Shown here in pieces: positions 48,277 to 59,900 of a DNA stretch of 64,000 nt. The stretch comes from Amaranthus tricolor. Taxonomy: Eukaryota; Streptophyta; Magnoliopsida; Caryophyllales; Amaranthaceae. Both the position numbers and the translations under genes were made by a program. The notes under the pieces were generated by a model, which worked only from the letters and a program-made list of their open reading frames with translations, ran no database searches and was not told the DNA's origin. The stretch spans positions 17,871,959 to 17,935,958 of the forward strand of contig NC_080051.1 in the NCBI RefSeq assembly GCF_026212465.1, in the 5' to 3' direction. Each line of letters opens with the position of its first letter. Position 1 is the first letter of the stretch.

Positions 48277-51200
48277 TTAGTTTGTCTGCATTGATTCTGA
48301 GTGGTACTTGTCCAAGTCGGCATCCAGATCTTCTGCAGATACCACCTTCTCAACCCGATCTCTTCCTCTGCCGCGGCCTCTGCCAAAACCACGGCCACCA
48401 CGTGGGCGTCCCATTGCACCTCCTCTTCCTTGTCCACTATCCAAATTACAAAAGTAGAACTAATTAGCAGATAGACAAAAAAAATTTCTGATCAACTCAA
48501 TTCGATTGATAACAAACTTTACCAGGGTGATTAGACCAATGTTGCACGAAAAGTAATTCAATTCGATACGAAAAATGGAAATGGAAATGAGAAATTATAA
48601 TTTAGATTTTTGGAAACGTAGGTAAAAGACCACAGTAGATTTTTTGGGAAATCTTAATAGATTATTTACATTTATACTATAATTACTAACTAGAAAGGGG
48701 AAATAAAGAAAAAGGGAATTCAAATGGAAAGTCAAAGATAAGAAATAAGAGGAGAAAAAAACAGAAATCAAAGAAGAAAAGATAAGATAAGAAAAACATA
48801 AATGACTAAAATAATTAGAGAAAAGAAGTAGTAATCACACGAATGCTTTAGTCAATTTTTAGGGGAAAAAAGAATTGAAGAGAATGGGCTTAGACAGTAT
48901 ACAACCCACTTAAGTAATATGAGGTGAAAACCCTAGCAAATATAAGTTGTAAACTTTTGAATAAAGGGATGTCGGTTGGTCTCTGTTTCTCTTTGTTTAT
49001 TCTTATTGTTACCTTAAGGTAAGTTTTTTCTTCTGTTCTCTTCTTTTCTTTAATAAAAGCTATCATAGTATCAAATTACTTGGAGAAAAATTCTTTCATT
49101 TTTGTGCATTTCTGTGAATCCCAAGGCATAAAAACTCAAAAGTAAAAGGCACAAAATAAGAAAAACTAGGATAGAACACCCACTTTCTTGAGAGATAATT
49201 ACAGATAAAATCTAAAACCATATGACTTGGAACTTGTGCAAACTCATAACTATAGTTTCTTTGTTTAACAATATACAAACTCATAACTATAATTTCCTTT
49301 TAAGAGACTACAATTTGCCCAAACTCTACTTAAAGAAAAACAGTCAAACCGATCCAACTTAATTACTCAAATAAACTATTATTCTCCCAAATTTTACTTA
49401 AAAACAACTCGCAAGCTTACAACAATAATGTCTTTTGAACAAACGCATCAAATTTTAACAATGTTGGAGCCTCAATGAAAAGTCTTCTATGATTTGGGTC
49501 ACATAACTAAACCACCAATAATGAATGCAAAAACAACACTCATTTTTATGTTGATCAATTTTATGAAATACTTCACACATGTGTGTAAAATAAACAAGAA
49601 AATTATATATTAAGACAAAGTCAAAAATAGATGTTGAATTGGAGTTGGAGATGAAGCGAGTCCAATTGTCGGGTTATTTAAGAAGTCGAACTATATAATC
49701 GGATTAATCTGACATTTTTTCCTCGAAATCAATTTTCTCGAATGGAGTCGAAGTAGGGTTTCGAACTGAATAGCCGCCCTTAGCCATAGTCAATCCGTAA
49801 CAAACCCAAGATAAAGTACATTAACGGACATGTTGTGACACTTAACACTTCACCAACAGCTCGTTCATTTAGGGACTCAAGCTAAGAGATGTTACGTAGA
49901 TAATCCAAATAAAAACTAAAAAACGACAGAATTTCAAAACAAAAAAATTTGTGCTTGACATCATGCATACATGTTTGATCAAATGCATGATAGCAAGGGA
50001 AACATTATGAAGCTGCAAGGAGTTGTACCTTCTTGGACCAAGTGGATTTCGACCAATTCCGTTAGCAGCTGGAGGCAGTGCTCCTGCAGACGCAACATTT
50101 GTCCCCACAATCTCGATTTTCATTGGCTTTCCATCAAGCTCCACATTGTTATACCTCTTGACAGCAGCCAGGGCATCTCCCCTCCGCGAATAAACAACTT
50201 CCGCAGTCCCCTGGAAAATATAACCCAGTCTAAACATCCATTGTACAGGACACACATATTTCTTGGAAAAGGGATGATATACAAACCCCAGTACCTTTGA
50301 TCTTCCGCTTCTATCATAATGCACAGAAAATCGCTTCAGATCACCAACCTCTGAAAACAGCTCCTGCAATGAATTATTCATTACCAGAAACATAAGTTTG
50401 ACGTAATTCAATCCATCATCATAAGATCCATATTCAAAAGGCATAGAAAATCTCACAAAGGCAAGTAGAAGCCTAACAGGACTTAAGAAGTCGCTAGAAA
50501 CAATCCCAGTAGCCGGAAATCTCAAAACATGTGTCCAATCAAACAAAAATGGATACCATTCACAAAAATAGTCTCCTCCACAACATAAAATTAGCATATA
50601 CACTCCTACAAGAAAGTAATAAAAAAGGCCACATGTGTCTCTCAATATTAACAAATGAAGCCCCCACCTCATTTTCTATATGTAAAACACAACTACTATA
50701 CTTAAACATAGAGACACTATATAGCTAATAGCTAGAAGAGAAAAAAAAGGTCCAATTGGATTCTTCGAATGCCCCGAGTCCATATTTAAGAGTAGTAGGG
50801 ACATGTACCAAAATGTAACCCATACAATTAAGTAGACCATTCAAACTTTTACCCGACCAAAAATCGACTAGGAATCTGACCTAAATTAGTGGGTCAAAAC
50901 CCGAAAACAAACCCAACAAACCATGTCAAACCCAATCGAAACCCAAACCCGACCACTGACTCGTTCCCAATTTCATGTAAGCATTTACAGTTCCACATCA
51001 TCATTTTGGACTGGGACCCACTACATTTATAGTCAAATTTTTAAGATTTCGTTCAAATATTTTTTTATTGTAGCCCTAAAATTAATATGTTGATCCTTTT
51101 TAATATAGAAATATAATCTAAGAGAACAAAAAACCATTATATATTTTATTTGAAAAAATTTATGATAAGAAAAAAATTATAAAAGTCCTTGACAAATTAG

Positions 51201-52892
51201 ATCCGACCTGAAAACGACGAAACTTGAAATCAAGTTGACTGAAAAATGGCTCGACCTCAAACCCACCTGATCAACCAACCATTTATACTGGTCTAGAATA
51301 AAGTGTGGATGACAAAAATCGAGAGCCAGAATTGGAATATTATGTGATCGAGGTGTACCTCGAAAGCTAAATGGCAAATTCTATCGAATAGATCAGAATG
51401 TTAGGGCTTTAGAAAGGGTTGTAGTAAGAAGATAGGAGTAACAAAAATGTGAATACTTCAATGGATGAGTGGGCGTACCTTAAGGGATAAAATTCAAACC
51501 AAGATATAAAAAAGGGTTTAAGAGTTGCATATATTGAAGAAAAGACGACTGAAAATTGTTTAAGATACTTTAGTTATGCGTAAAGACAAGGTATTAGCAA
51601 ACTGGTAAGTAAGGAAGATAGAAAGTTGAAACTAGAGTGACTTAAAAAGAGGGTGGGGACGACCAAAGATGAGTTGGAGAATAGGAGCAAAAAAAGAATA
51701 TGAAGGAACTAGACTTACAAATGAGATTGTAGAAAATAACAATGAATGAAGAAATAATCATCCATGTGGACACATATTGTAAATAATATTTTGCTTCATG
51801 TAAGCAATCTCAATATTTTGGGATTTATAATCTGGCATTGTTGTCAAACTCAAACTCAAACTCAAACCCTAGATTTCAAAACCTCTTACAAAATTAGCTA
51901 TTAGATGAAAAACAATATACAAAAACACTAACTAATACTTGAAAATATCCAAAACTAGCAAATTTAAGAACAAACCATGAGTTCAATTTTGCGATTTCCT
52001 ACGAACTAATAAATGGAACCAAAAATTGATGCTTGCAGCTAAACCTTTCTTTTACCACACAAACTCAACATTAAAAGTAACAACAACAGTCCAACTAAGT
52101 CATCTAATATCAGATACTTCCTCAGTTTTTCTATAATTCTCACACTCATTTTCACAGTTTTCAATTTTGAAACTTATTTTAATTGCTCATAAATAAAAAT
52201 TTGATCTTTTGAAAATACATAACAAGACGAATCAAACAAGACCGTATTTTCTTACACAATAAATGTATAATAATGTTACTTGATAAATATTGTATACTAT
52301 ACAAGTATATCGACTATTAAAAACCGGAGGTAGGATTACGAACAAAATTAAGCACCTTCCTCAGAAAATACAGAGCTAACCCTAACCCTAACCCTGCGTT
52401 TCATAAACCTCATCAAGGTGTAAAACCCAAACTTTAGAAGAACAAATCAACACTTATGAAAGAGTAAAAAAGAATTAAACAAACCTTGATATCTTCATTA
52501 GAAACACCGTAATCCAAATTAGAGATGTAAAGCTTAGTTCCAGTCTCAAGAGAAGACGCTCCACCTTGATTACCAAACATATCATGCTGCCAAAACGTTT
52601 CTGGCGCCTATCAATTTTCCATCAACAAAACAAAAATGAATCAAAATTCTTTCACAAAAAATATAGTGGAAAAGCAAGAGAGAAATATTAAATAAAATAC
52701 CTTAGACATAGGAAGAGAATACGGAGTAGACCGATTAGCAGTACGATTAGCGAATCTTCTAGAAGGAGCAGCGCCGGAACGACCTCGTCCTCTTCCACCA
52801 CCGCCACCGCCACCGCCACCGCCGCCACGACCGGAAGAAGATTTGTTCATCTTGATGAGATCGTCTAGGGACATATTTAAATGGCTCTCCAT
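48277..52892 (-). CDS. ALY: ALY/THO4 mRNA export adaptor
   Basis: Five exons on the minus strand: 52701-52892, 52485-52607, 50295-50363, 50029-50210 and 48277-48436. They give 241 aa with every junction in frame. ALY (THO complex subunit 4) couples splicing and transcription to nuclear mRNA export by binding RNA, UAP56 and the export receptor. Visible parts: N-terminal UAP56-binding motif MSLDDLIKMN (7-16), an uninterrupted run of about 11 glycines then RGRGR (22-38), an RRM at about 88-166 with RNP2 LYISNL (90-95) and RNP1 GTAEVVYS (129-136), an RGG-rich tail (190-214) and C-terminal SAEDLDADLDKYH (222-234). The start at MESHLN is chosen by family length. An upstream in-frame Met (52922) would add 10 residues. 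Intron 2 (2.1 kb) holds an RTE scrap and telomere-like repeats. Confidence 0.95.
48850..49075 (+). mobile_element. possible LTR scrap in ALY intron 4
   Basis: ATAAGTTGTAAACTTTTGAA, then TCTCTTTGTTTATTCTTATT and ATCATAGTATCAAATT resemble the end of a copia LTR followed by a degenerate methionine-tRNA primer site. No internal region follows. Confidence 0.3.
51150..51790 (+). pseudogene. RTE LINE ORF2 C-terminal remnant in ALY intron 2
   Basis: Frames with many stops read CDRGVPRKLNGKFYRID, then GLRVAYIEEKTTENCLRYF, then VGTTKDELE. These follow the C-terminal end of RTE reverse transcriptases (GVPRKLNGKFYR, EDKMRENRLRWFGH, RGRPKKTW). It is antisense to ALY. Confidence 0.7.
52377..52395 (-). repeat. 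interstitial telomere-like repeat, three units
   Basis: TAACCCTAACCCTAACCCT on the plus strand is AGGGTTA repeated in the sense direction of ALY. It lies about 90 bp into intron 2. The vertebrate-type TTAGGG spacing differs from the usual plant TTTAGGG. Confidence 0.75.
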
Positions 52893-52943
52893 TGTTAAAG
52901 GATTTGAGAGAAGGGAGAACAACGAAAAAACAAGTTAGAGATC

Positions 52944-52951
52944 TAGGGTTT
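52944..52951 (-). promoter_or_regulatory. telobox-like motif in the ALY leader
   Basis: TAGGGTTT (AAACCCTA on the gene strand) lies about 55 bases before the start codon. Teloboxes are common upstream of plant genes for ribosome and RNA functions. Whether it works here is inference. Confidence 0.45.
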
Positions 52952-53099
52952 GCTCTGAAGAGGGAAAAGGAGAAGAGAAGAAAGAGAGTGATGAAGAGAT
53001 AGAAATGCTAATAATACCTATTGACTAAGGAAAATCAGCTGCGCAAGTTTTTAGGTGATATGATTAATTGGAATTTTTTTTAGAATACTTTAACATTTA

Positions 53100-53365
53100 C
53101 GGATTTAAAATTTAGCATTTTTCGAACTACAGTTTTAATATTTATTTTTTGCGAGTTACAACCATTAAAGTATCAAAGTTTTACATGCTTAGACTAAAAC
53201 ATAGAATTCCGACCATTTTGGTGGTCGTAATGTTAAGTAAAGTGGTCGAAGTTCTGTGTTTTTGGCCTAAAGCCCTAAACTTGTAAACTTTAATACTTTA
53301 ATAACTGTAATATCCAAAAAATAAACATTAAGACTATATTTTAAATTGGAAAACATAAATTTTAA
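53100..53365. mobile_element. foldback MITE upstream of ALY
   Basis: About 95 bp at each end are inverted copies: AATATTTATTTTTTGCGAG and TTAAAGTATCAAAGTTTTAC on the left, CTTTAATACTTTAATAACTG and CAAAAAATAAACATTAAGAC on the right. The centre carries a CCATTTTGGTGG palindrome. No target duplication was defined. Confidence 0.65.
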
Positions 53366-53564
53366 TTTTTTTTCATTCTAATGCATTAATTGTAAAACTA
53401 TGTTAAAAGAAGTGATAAATAAAATTAATCATTTTCTTAAAAACCAAACTGTCCTATTAACAAACATTTTTCTCACTTAACATACAATTAAGTAGTAGCG
53501 GATTGTGGGATTGTGGGTGGGGCCTACTAGTGTCACCCCGGTAAAAAAAGAAAAGTATAGAGTA

Positions 53565-53855
53565 AGTTTTTCTGTAGATATTAAATTTTTTGTAAGTAGG
53601 CGTTTAGAATATTGTAAGTACTTACTGAGTGGACATTAAGTATATTGTACGTAGGCACTAAAAATATTATAAGTAGGCTAGTAGGCTAAGTTTTTTGGTA
53701 GGCATTAAGAATATTGTAAATAGACATTTTAAGTATTTTTTCGGTGGACATTAAGTATATTACAAGTAGGCATTTATATAAAGTAAGTAGACATTAAGAA
53801 TACAGTAAGCGGACCTTAAGCTTTAATGGGTAGGGCTTAAGAGACGGTGTATGGT
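53565..53855. repeat. foldback repeat family F, copy 3, unit-expanded
   Basis: About ten tandem, imperfect units of the GTAGGCATTAAGAATATTGT type fill the interior. One end carries CTTTAATGGGTAGGGCTTAA and AGAGACGGTGT as in the other copies. Confidence 0.65.
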
Positions 53856-54639
53856 GTCCTTTCAATAATACCGATGAGTGCAATTGTCATCGTTCCTAGA
53901 TTTTATGATGGGAATAGTCAGATCATAATAGTTCATGATTTTAATCTCACAATTTTCTCTTTTAATCTCATTCATATATTATTTTTTGATACAATGAGAT
54001 TAAATGACTAATTCAATGAGTTGAGAGAGTTTATATTAGAGAAATGTTAGACTTATGTTAGAAAGATGAATTCCTAAGGCAAAAAGTCAAGAGAAATGGT
54101 GATGCAATGAAAAAAGGCGACCACAACTAATAATGCTTAATTTTTTAAGGAAAATTGTCTATGATAAATTAAATTTTGCTTAATCCGTTTAAAAGCATCT
54201 TAAATAATATTTTTTTAATAAATCAACCTATTTAATATGATTGCTGAAAATAATTATTCTCTTTGTCTCCGTGAAATAACACCATTTAACTCAAATATGT
54301 GAGAGCTTAAAGAAAATATTGTTTAATCAATTGGTTGATTTACAACGAAAATTTGAAAATAATTATAAACAAAATGTTAATTTATTTTTAGCAAATATAA
54401 CCAGGTAGATTTATTTAAATACAAATCCAATTTATTTTGAATGAACACAAATTCTTGGTTTCACTGTGATATACTGGTTCATTACACACTTGTTATCTTA
54501 AAGTAATCACTTATAACCTTTAAGTGGACTCGTCTCATGATGACACGGTCACATACAAAACTTATTGTTTAATTAATCACGCAAATGTTAATTATTATTG
54601 ACATTTTTTAAAGCAGAATAAATATTATTTTTCCAAAAA

Positions 54640-54711
54640 AAGGCCCAACCGGGTTCAAGTCAATAACCTCTTGATCTGCAGTCAAATGCTTTATCACTGA
54701 GCTACAGACCC
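54640..54711 (-). tRNA. tRNA-Cys (GCA), probably decayed
   Basis: The minus strand reads GGGTCTGTAGCTCAGTGATA, then AAGCATTTGACTGCAGATCA, AGAGG, and ends GGTTGGGCCT. The D arm and the anticodon arm with anticodon GCA are intact. The T arm is damaged: where CCGG-TTCGAAC-CCGG is expected, the 5' strand reads TTGA-CTTGAAC, so the stem pairs poorly. The changes are C-to-T and G-to-A, as expected of methylated, unused DNA. About 72 nt, no intron. I treat it as a tRNA-derived pseudogene unless expression is shown. Confidence 0.75.
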
Positions 54712-54889
54712 TTCGATGTGATCCCTTAAACAAGTTTTGTTAATTAATATGTTTTTCTTGCAGTTTTAATAGTCTTATAGTCTTACTTTTTTATTATTTC
54801 ATTCAACTTGAAACATGTAAAGAAAAATTAATTAGCTTTTTTTAAATACCATTGATTGTTACCCATCTTCCCGTAAATAAGAACCATGG

Positions 54890-55203
54890 ATGTCTGTTTA
54901 GTTAATAGTACTAATTGGTGTTAATGAGAATAATTTGTAGTATAAATTTCTATGATATATATCATATCATTACCATAGTAATGAAAGTTTTATCAAAAAA
55001 AATTTTTTGTTCACAATTTTTCATTACCGCCTAATGGCATATTTGTTTAAGTAGTAATTCATTAGAATGAATTGTGTGAAGAAATGAGATTGTTAAAGGA
55101 GAGTATCGTCATTAAATTTGTCAAGAGATCTTCTCAACAAATTTACACTAACATTCCACTATTATTCATACTATTTAGTACTGATTACGAAATAGGCCGT
55201 TAA
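54890..55203. mobile_element. diverged Tourist-like MITE
   Basis: Shares the internal blocks and the right end GAAATAGGCCGTTAA with the Tourist-like MITE at 46562, but the left end is eroded (TCTGTTTAGTTAATAG). Confidence 0.55.
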
Positions 55204-55565
55204 AGTTTTAAAAACAATTGACAAAATCAAGTAAATAAGAACCAAAAAATATTGAAAAAACAATTTACACTAACACAAAAACTTGGATGAGACAGTTTTA
55301 TTATGAGACCGTCAATTAGGGCCGGCTCAATTCGGACGTGTAACAACATTTCAAAATTGATACCTTTAAGATCAATATTGAAAAATGCCCAAAAAATGAA
55401 AAAAATGCCAAAGTTGTTACACATATGAATTAAACCGGCCCAAATAACATTGACCAGCTGAAAATACAATATGCAATATAATTAACCAAGAGGTGTTAAG
55501 CAGAAATCCAAGGGTGTTTCCTTTCCATAGGTATGTCCAGAATTATGCCTAAGAATTTATGTTCC

Positions 55566-55931
55566 CTAGACGATCCTTTCTGGTTGTTGGTAATATGAAA
55601 ACCCGAAAGACGAAAGAACCAAACCAGAACAAGCCACAATAATAGGAGCGAAAATGAGTGGGATAAACGGATCAAAGGAAGACCTCATGACTGCATTGGA
55701 AGGCAAACACATACTGTTTCCAGGCAAATCCATAGGCAGCTTTACGTAGGCTTCAACCCCGCACTCATGGGACGACCATAGGAAGGCTATTTCAGGTGCA
55801 AACGCTGCCACGGCCGCCACCACGACCAACACAATCGACCACGACCCTGTGTGGCCGAATGATCGACAGTAAGTAGATAGTGTATGACACACTGAGCTTA
55901 AAGATGAAAAGAGCCACATTCTGATAATAAC
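55566..55931 (-). CDS. small membrane protein, terminal exon (paralog a)
   Basis: A strong acceptor (TTCTAAACTCTTACAG) precedes an open exon of about 122 codons ending in a stop. It reads VIIRMWLFSSLSSVCHTLST, a hydrophobic segment SIVLVVVAAVAAFAPEIAFL, CGVEAYVKLPMDLPGNSMCL and PFIPLIFAPIIVACSGLVLS. It looks like an uncharacterised plant transmembrane family whose members share the PLDLPG..CLP and FIP..FAP signatures, with at least two membrane segments. The open frame continues upstream to a Met at 56051, but that part looks like intron. Upstream exons were not identified. Three more related fragments follow at 57116, 59901 and 63075. This is the least damaged one. Confidence 0.5.
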   Translation of the reverse strand, partial: VIIRMWLFSSLSSVCHTLSTYCRSFGHTGSWSIVLVVVAAVAAFAPEIAFLWSSHECGVEAYVKLPMDLPGNSMCLPSNAVMRSSFDPFIPLIFAPIIVACSGLVLSSFGFSYYQQPERIV

Positions 55932-56269
55932 CTGTAAGAGTTTAGAAAAACAGAATGAGGCAAAAGTGATGCATAGTGACCAATAAGAAGAGGAAGGCAC
56001 ACAGATAGGTTTGACAGTTTCATAGGTAATGGATAACCTCACCCAACGCATTATTTGTAATTGACAAAATTGTTGTATATATTATGTATTTATGAGAATC
56101 TAACAGAAAATATGAAGGATTCAACTGTCAGTTTGTTAGCAACTAGAATGTCTGAACCAGTCCATATTAATTAAAAAAGCATGACCAAAATCCTCTGGTA
56201 CATTATTCAGTTTCTTATACATGATTCAGGATTATTCTATTAATACCATATTAACAACACAAATTCTTG

Positions 56270-56392
56270 TTGAGACGGTCTTTTTGAGAGACTACTTCTG
56301 ATTGGGTCGACCCATAAAAGAAAATGCAGAGTAAAAGTAGGCAATAAGCTTTAATGGACTGGGCCTTAGAGAAGTCTCTCAGGAGACTGGCT
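56270..56392. repeat. foldback repeat family F, copy 4, short
   Basis: TTGAGACGGTCTTTTTGAGA on the left and AGTCTCTCAGGAGACTGGCT on the right, with GTAGGCAATAAGCTTTAATG in the middle. It is the shortest copy. Confidence 0.6.
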
Positions 56393-57115
56393 GAAGAACG
56401 CTTTTTGAGTATTTTTTTTGATTCCAGGGTAAGGCTAGCTAGAGAATCAAACCTCTATCATAAGAGTAGTAGAAGGAAAATATTCAACCACTAGGCTTAC
56501 TAATGATTCTCTATCCAAATACTTTAGGTAACTAATTTTGAGAATTTCATGTTTCATCCCAAAATGAAGTGTTCAAGTGCCCATTTCCCATGCCAAAAGT
56601 ATAAAGAGTTCAAGTTGGAGTCTTGGATGATTGGTGTATAAGGAAGATACTGAGGCACTTGACATCCATTAAAAATAAATGAACTAGATCAAACTTTGTC
56701 AGGAAAAATGAAGACAAACAAAGGCGGAGTAAAAATACACCATAAACTTTTAAGAACCTGTTTTACTTTTTTTTAAAATTTTAAGGTCTAAAAACAAATA
56801 ATAATTAAACTAAAACAAAAACAACGTAAACTAATATTTAAAGGTCCTAAATTTAGGTGCCTTATGTAGTCGGACGCATTGCACATGCTTAGAACTAGCC
56901 ATGGAGACAAATATTAATCAAGCAAGTTCAGAACCTTAGATTCATTAACACTCAATTAGGAGTACATCATAACAAGTTATAACACCATTTAGCAAAATCA
57001 TTGATGTACCTAAAAAATTAATGAAATGAAATGATGTCTGAAAATCTCTTCTTGAACATCCTTTATAAATGGTACTTCCCACCACAAGAAGACTATAATT
57101 AGATATGAGACAAGC
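56393..57115. other. spacer between paralogs a and b
   Basis: No coding exon or transposon end recognised. Confidence 0.35.
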
Positions 57116-57282
57116 TTAAGCATCAGAGCACCCACCAGAACAAGCGACGAGGATGGGAGCAAATATGACTGGGATATAATCATCAAAAGAATGCCCTTTG
57201 ACTACATGTGCAGGAAAAAACACACTGTTTCCAGGCATATCCAGTGGGAACCTTATGTAGCCATCGACCTCGCACCTATAGG
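57116..57282 (-). pseudogene. small membrane protein fragment (paralog b)
   Basis: After a CCTTGCAG acceptor it reads YRCEVDGYIRFPLDMPGNSV, FFPAHVVKGHSFDDYIPVIF and APILVACSGGCSDA, then stop. It matches the second half of paralog a but lacks the preceding membrane segment and ends about 15 residues sooner. Confidence 0.6.
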
Positions 57283-57831
57283 CTGCAAGGATACAGGACT
57301 AATGACTTTGGATTGTAATAAATGCTAAACTGCAAGGATAAAAAAAAACCCATTAAAATTACGCGCAATTTTAATTTATGTGAAGTAGCATATGATCTTT
57401 GTTTGTATTTAGGAATGAATATGGATCTAAAATTCCATCCAGACCTTGTTAAACCCGAATTTAATGTTTTTCTAAAGAGCCTAGGACTCTAGGTGTTGTC
57501 TAGATGGCTACACGAGTGATTGACTAATAGCTGCTAATTGATGACTATACGAGGTTACAATCAATTAGAGATATGCTGTGATATTGAGATTCAGGCTTTC
57601 AGCACAACTCAAGGATGCTACAATGAGAGAAAGAGGCTTAAGTATCTGTGGAAGAAAAGCTAATAAGAAGGATCGACTGCTCAAATAGTAACAAAAACTC
57701 AATTCAAGCATTACATTGGACTAAATATTATATAAATCATGTGAAATCAAAGGATGAACTAAAGGATTAATATCAATTGGATGTAACATGTCAGCCACTA
57801 ATTAATATCAATTCAAGCCAACACGGTATAC

Positions 57832-57961
57832 CTGGTCAAGTTAGTTGCATACATGACGAAAGATTCTAGACCAAGCTTTGTCCAATATGTCATTTCCGTT
57901 TTTCCAGCAACAGTCTGCACCACCAACTGAGAATGTTCAATATGTGCGACTGCACAGGACC
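57832..57961 (-). other. candidate coding exon, gene unknown
   Basis: 130 bp bounded by TTTTTTAG and a GTATACC donor. One frame is open throughout and reads SCAVAHIEHSQLVVQTVAGK, then TEMTYWTKLGLESFVMYATN, then LTR. Composition looks coding. It may be an upstream exon of paralog b, but the intron phase does not join simply to the known downstream exons. Confidence 0.35.
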
Positions 57962-58042
57962 CTAAAAAATTTGAGACCTCAATATTAAATTACGTAGTAT
58001 ATATTAAGTGTTTAAAGATACATAGTTGTTTGAAAAATATTA

Positions 58043-58282
58043 CTCCCTCTTATTCTTCCTAGTAGTCCCATTTACTTTTGGGTTACTATTTACTTATCAC
58101 TCTATCTATAAGTTAAAACATGGTCAAGTGGGATGTTGTTTGATTCATCTCAAAGTAATGATTATTAATATTAACTTTTTATAATTTTTAATTAAACACA
58201 AGTAGAAATATTAAAGGTTAAAATGTTGTCTCGGCAAGTGTAAAAAAAACTAAATTGGACTACTAGGTTGAATAGGAAGGAG
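58043..58282. mobile_element. Stowaway MITE, 240 bp
   Basis: Begins CTCCCTCTTATTCTTCCTAG and ends TAGGTTGAATAGGAAGGAG, with TA on both sides. The first about 30 bp and last about 30 bp pair (TAGTAGTCC / GGACTACTA). Confidence 0.85.
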
Positions 58283-58351
58283 TATAGTTTTTGAAATTGC
58301 ACGAGACCTTCAATGGATACATCTTGACCCTCTCTCGTAGTGTTGAAGCTC

Positions 58352-58566
58352 TCAATGCTATTAAGTGGCTCCCACTTAGTGTGAGGTTTGCGACATAACT
58401 TTACCCTTAACAATGATAAAACTAACAAAGAGGTAATTTCTGATCAACCCATGATAACAAATGTCATGTGCAACTTCATAGAAATAAGAAGTGCATATAA
58501 TTTACCGTGTCATTTTACTTTAGTCTATTATAATCCTAAACCAAAGAATTATAAATCTTTAGCCCC
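58352..58566 (+). repeat. SINE-like repeat family G
   Basis: CAATGCTATTAAGTGGCTCC, then ACTTTACCCTTAACAATG and AACTAACAAAGAGGTAATTT follow the order of the copy at 32473, with more mutations. Confidence 0.6.
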
Positions 58567-59900
58567 ATCGAAATAATAAACATACAAGTATCAATATTTT
58601 TCAGCAGATAGTACTCAAGTATTGAATTTATAATAGTACTCCTACATGCTGAATTGCTGATAACACAAAATAATTTTACAAGTTACACATCAGTTCCTAA
58701 TGATAAATTTATTATTGAGTTTGTACACTGTTCTTGTATTAGTTTTGCAGAACAATTAATTGAAAGACTTAAGCTCTTAATTAGTGATTAATCAAAAAGC
58801 CTAAATGCTGGTGGAGACTTGTTCTTAATGTCTTGCCAGATTATGCAGAAAGATCCCTCAAGAAGATGAATATTCCTACAAAAAGCAACAAGGGGTTAGC
58901 GAGGCTCGGAATGTTTTTCCAGGGACCCAATCTGACGCGCAAGTCAGTGTCAGTATAAGATAAGTTTACCTAATAGGTCCTTCTAGGAGCACTATGGCTA
59001 CAAGGTGGATTACTACTTAGGATTTATTCAGACATGAGGTCTTTTTAATATCTGATAAACATTATTTGCAAGATTGATTTAGAACAATTACAATTACTCT
59101 TAGATTTGTAATTATGCTCTTAATGTCCTCCTGAAAATCAAAGTGGATCCTTAAAATTCAGTTGTAATAACTTCCTAGCAATAAATTCTTTTAAGTTTCC
59201 TATCTTTCTTTCTTAATAGTAGAAATTAGCTACCTCATTTATGTGTCCTTTGTTCTGTATTTATAGCTCATCATCGTCTGTGCAAAACATTCTCTTGATA
59301 CTTTACTAATCCCTAAAATTCTTTACATGCCACAATGTTTATCTTGGACGTGTCAATCATTCAATTACACTATTGGATTTTCCTTTATTTTCTATTGCAT
59401 TCTTAGCTTTTCCTTTGAACATGTGTCCCACTATCTCATGATGATCCTTTATAGTTGACAAGTGTCTCTTAACCGCACGTGAGCTTCCCATGCATATTGC
59501 CAGATAACTATCTAATTTAGATAATTCTTCCCAGATTAGTATTAATCTAACCTTTCTAAATGATTTTTTATCATAATTACTCATGGTTAATCTTTTACAC
59601 ACATACACAATAAAACCCACCACATAGCATTATCTGAAACAACCTTAAGAACAAAGCTCATACGGTGTCCAAAACTAATCAAGACAAAGGTAAACTATTT
59701 AAGTTGTGAACTAAAAATTATGTTTTGAATACTACTTTCATGGAAAATGGCTCGGAGATAATGATATCAAGTGTACGGAAACAAAAAATATATTGTTAAA
59801 AAATTCTCTCCACTTAAAACTTTATCTGATTGTTTCACCTCACTATGTTTTCTTTCATACACATTATTCATTTCTAATGCACATAAGATCATGTATTTTA
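58567..59900. other. intergenic, no gene seen
   Basis: AT-rich. The longest minus-strand frame (59357-59623) has no recognisable domain. Confidence 0.35.

Noticed and set aside
48174..48437. 87-aa minus frame starting MDKEEEVQWDAH
   Set aside because: Wrong frame of ALY exon 5; the RGG-rich frame continues the protein and ends in the conserved SAEDLDADLDKYH.
49869..50672. 267-aa minus frame as a separate protein
   Set aside because: It reads through ALY exons 3-4 and the intervening introns; only the exonic parts are conserved.
55932..56051. N-terminal 40 residues before paralog a exon
   Set aside because: A strong acceptor precedes the conserved part, so this stretch looks like intron read-through. 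It is kept out of the exon model.
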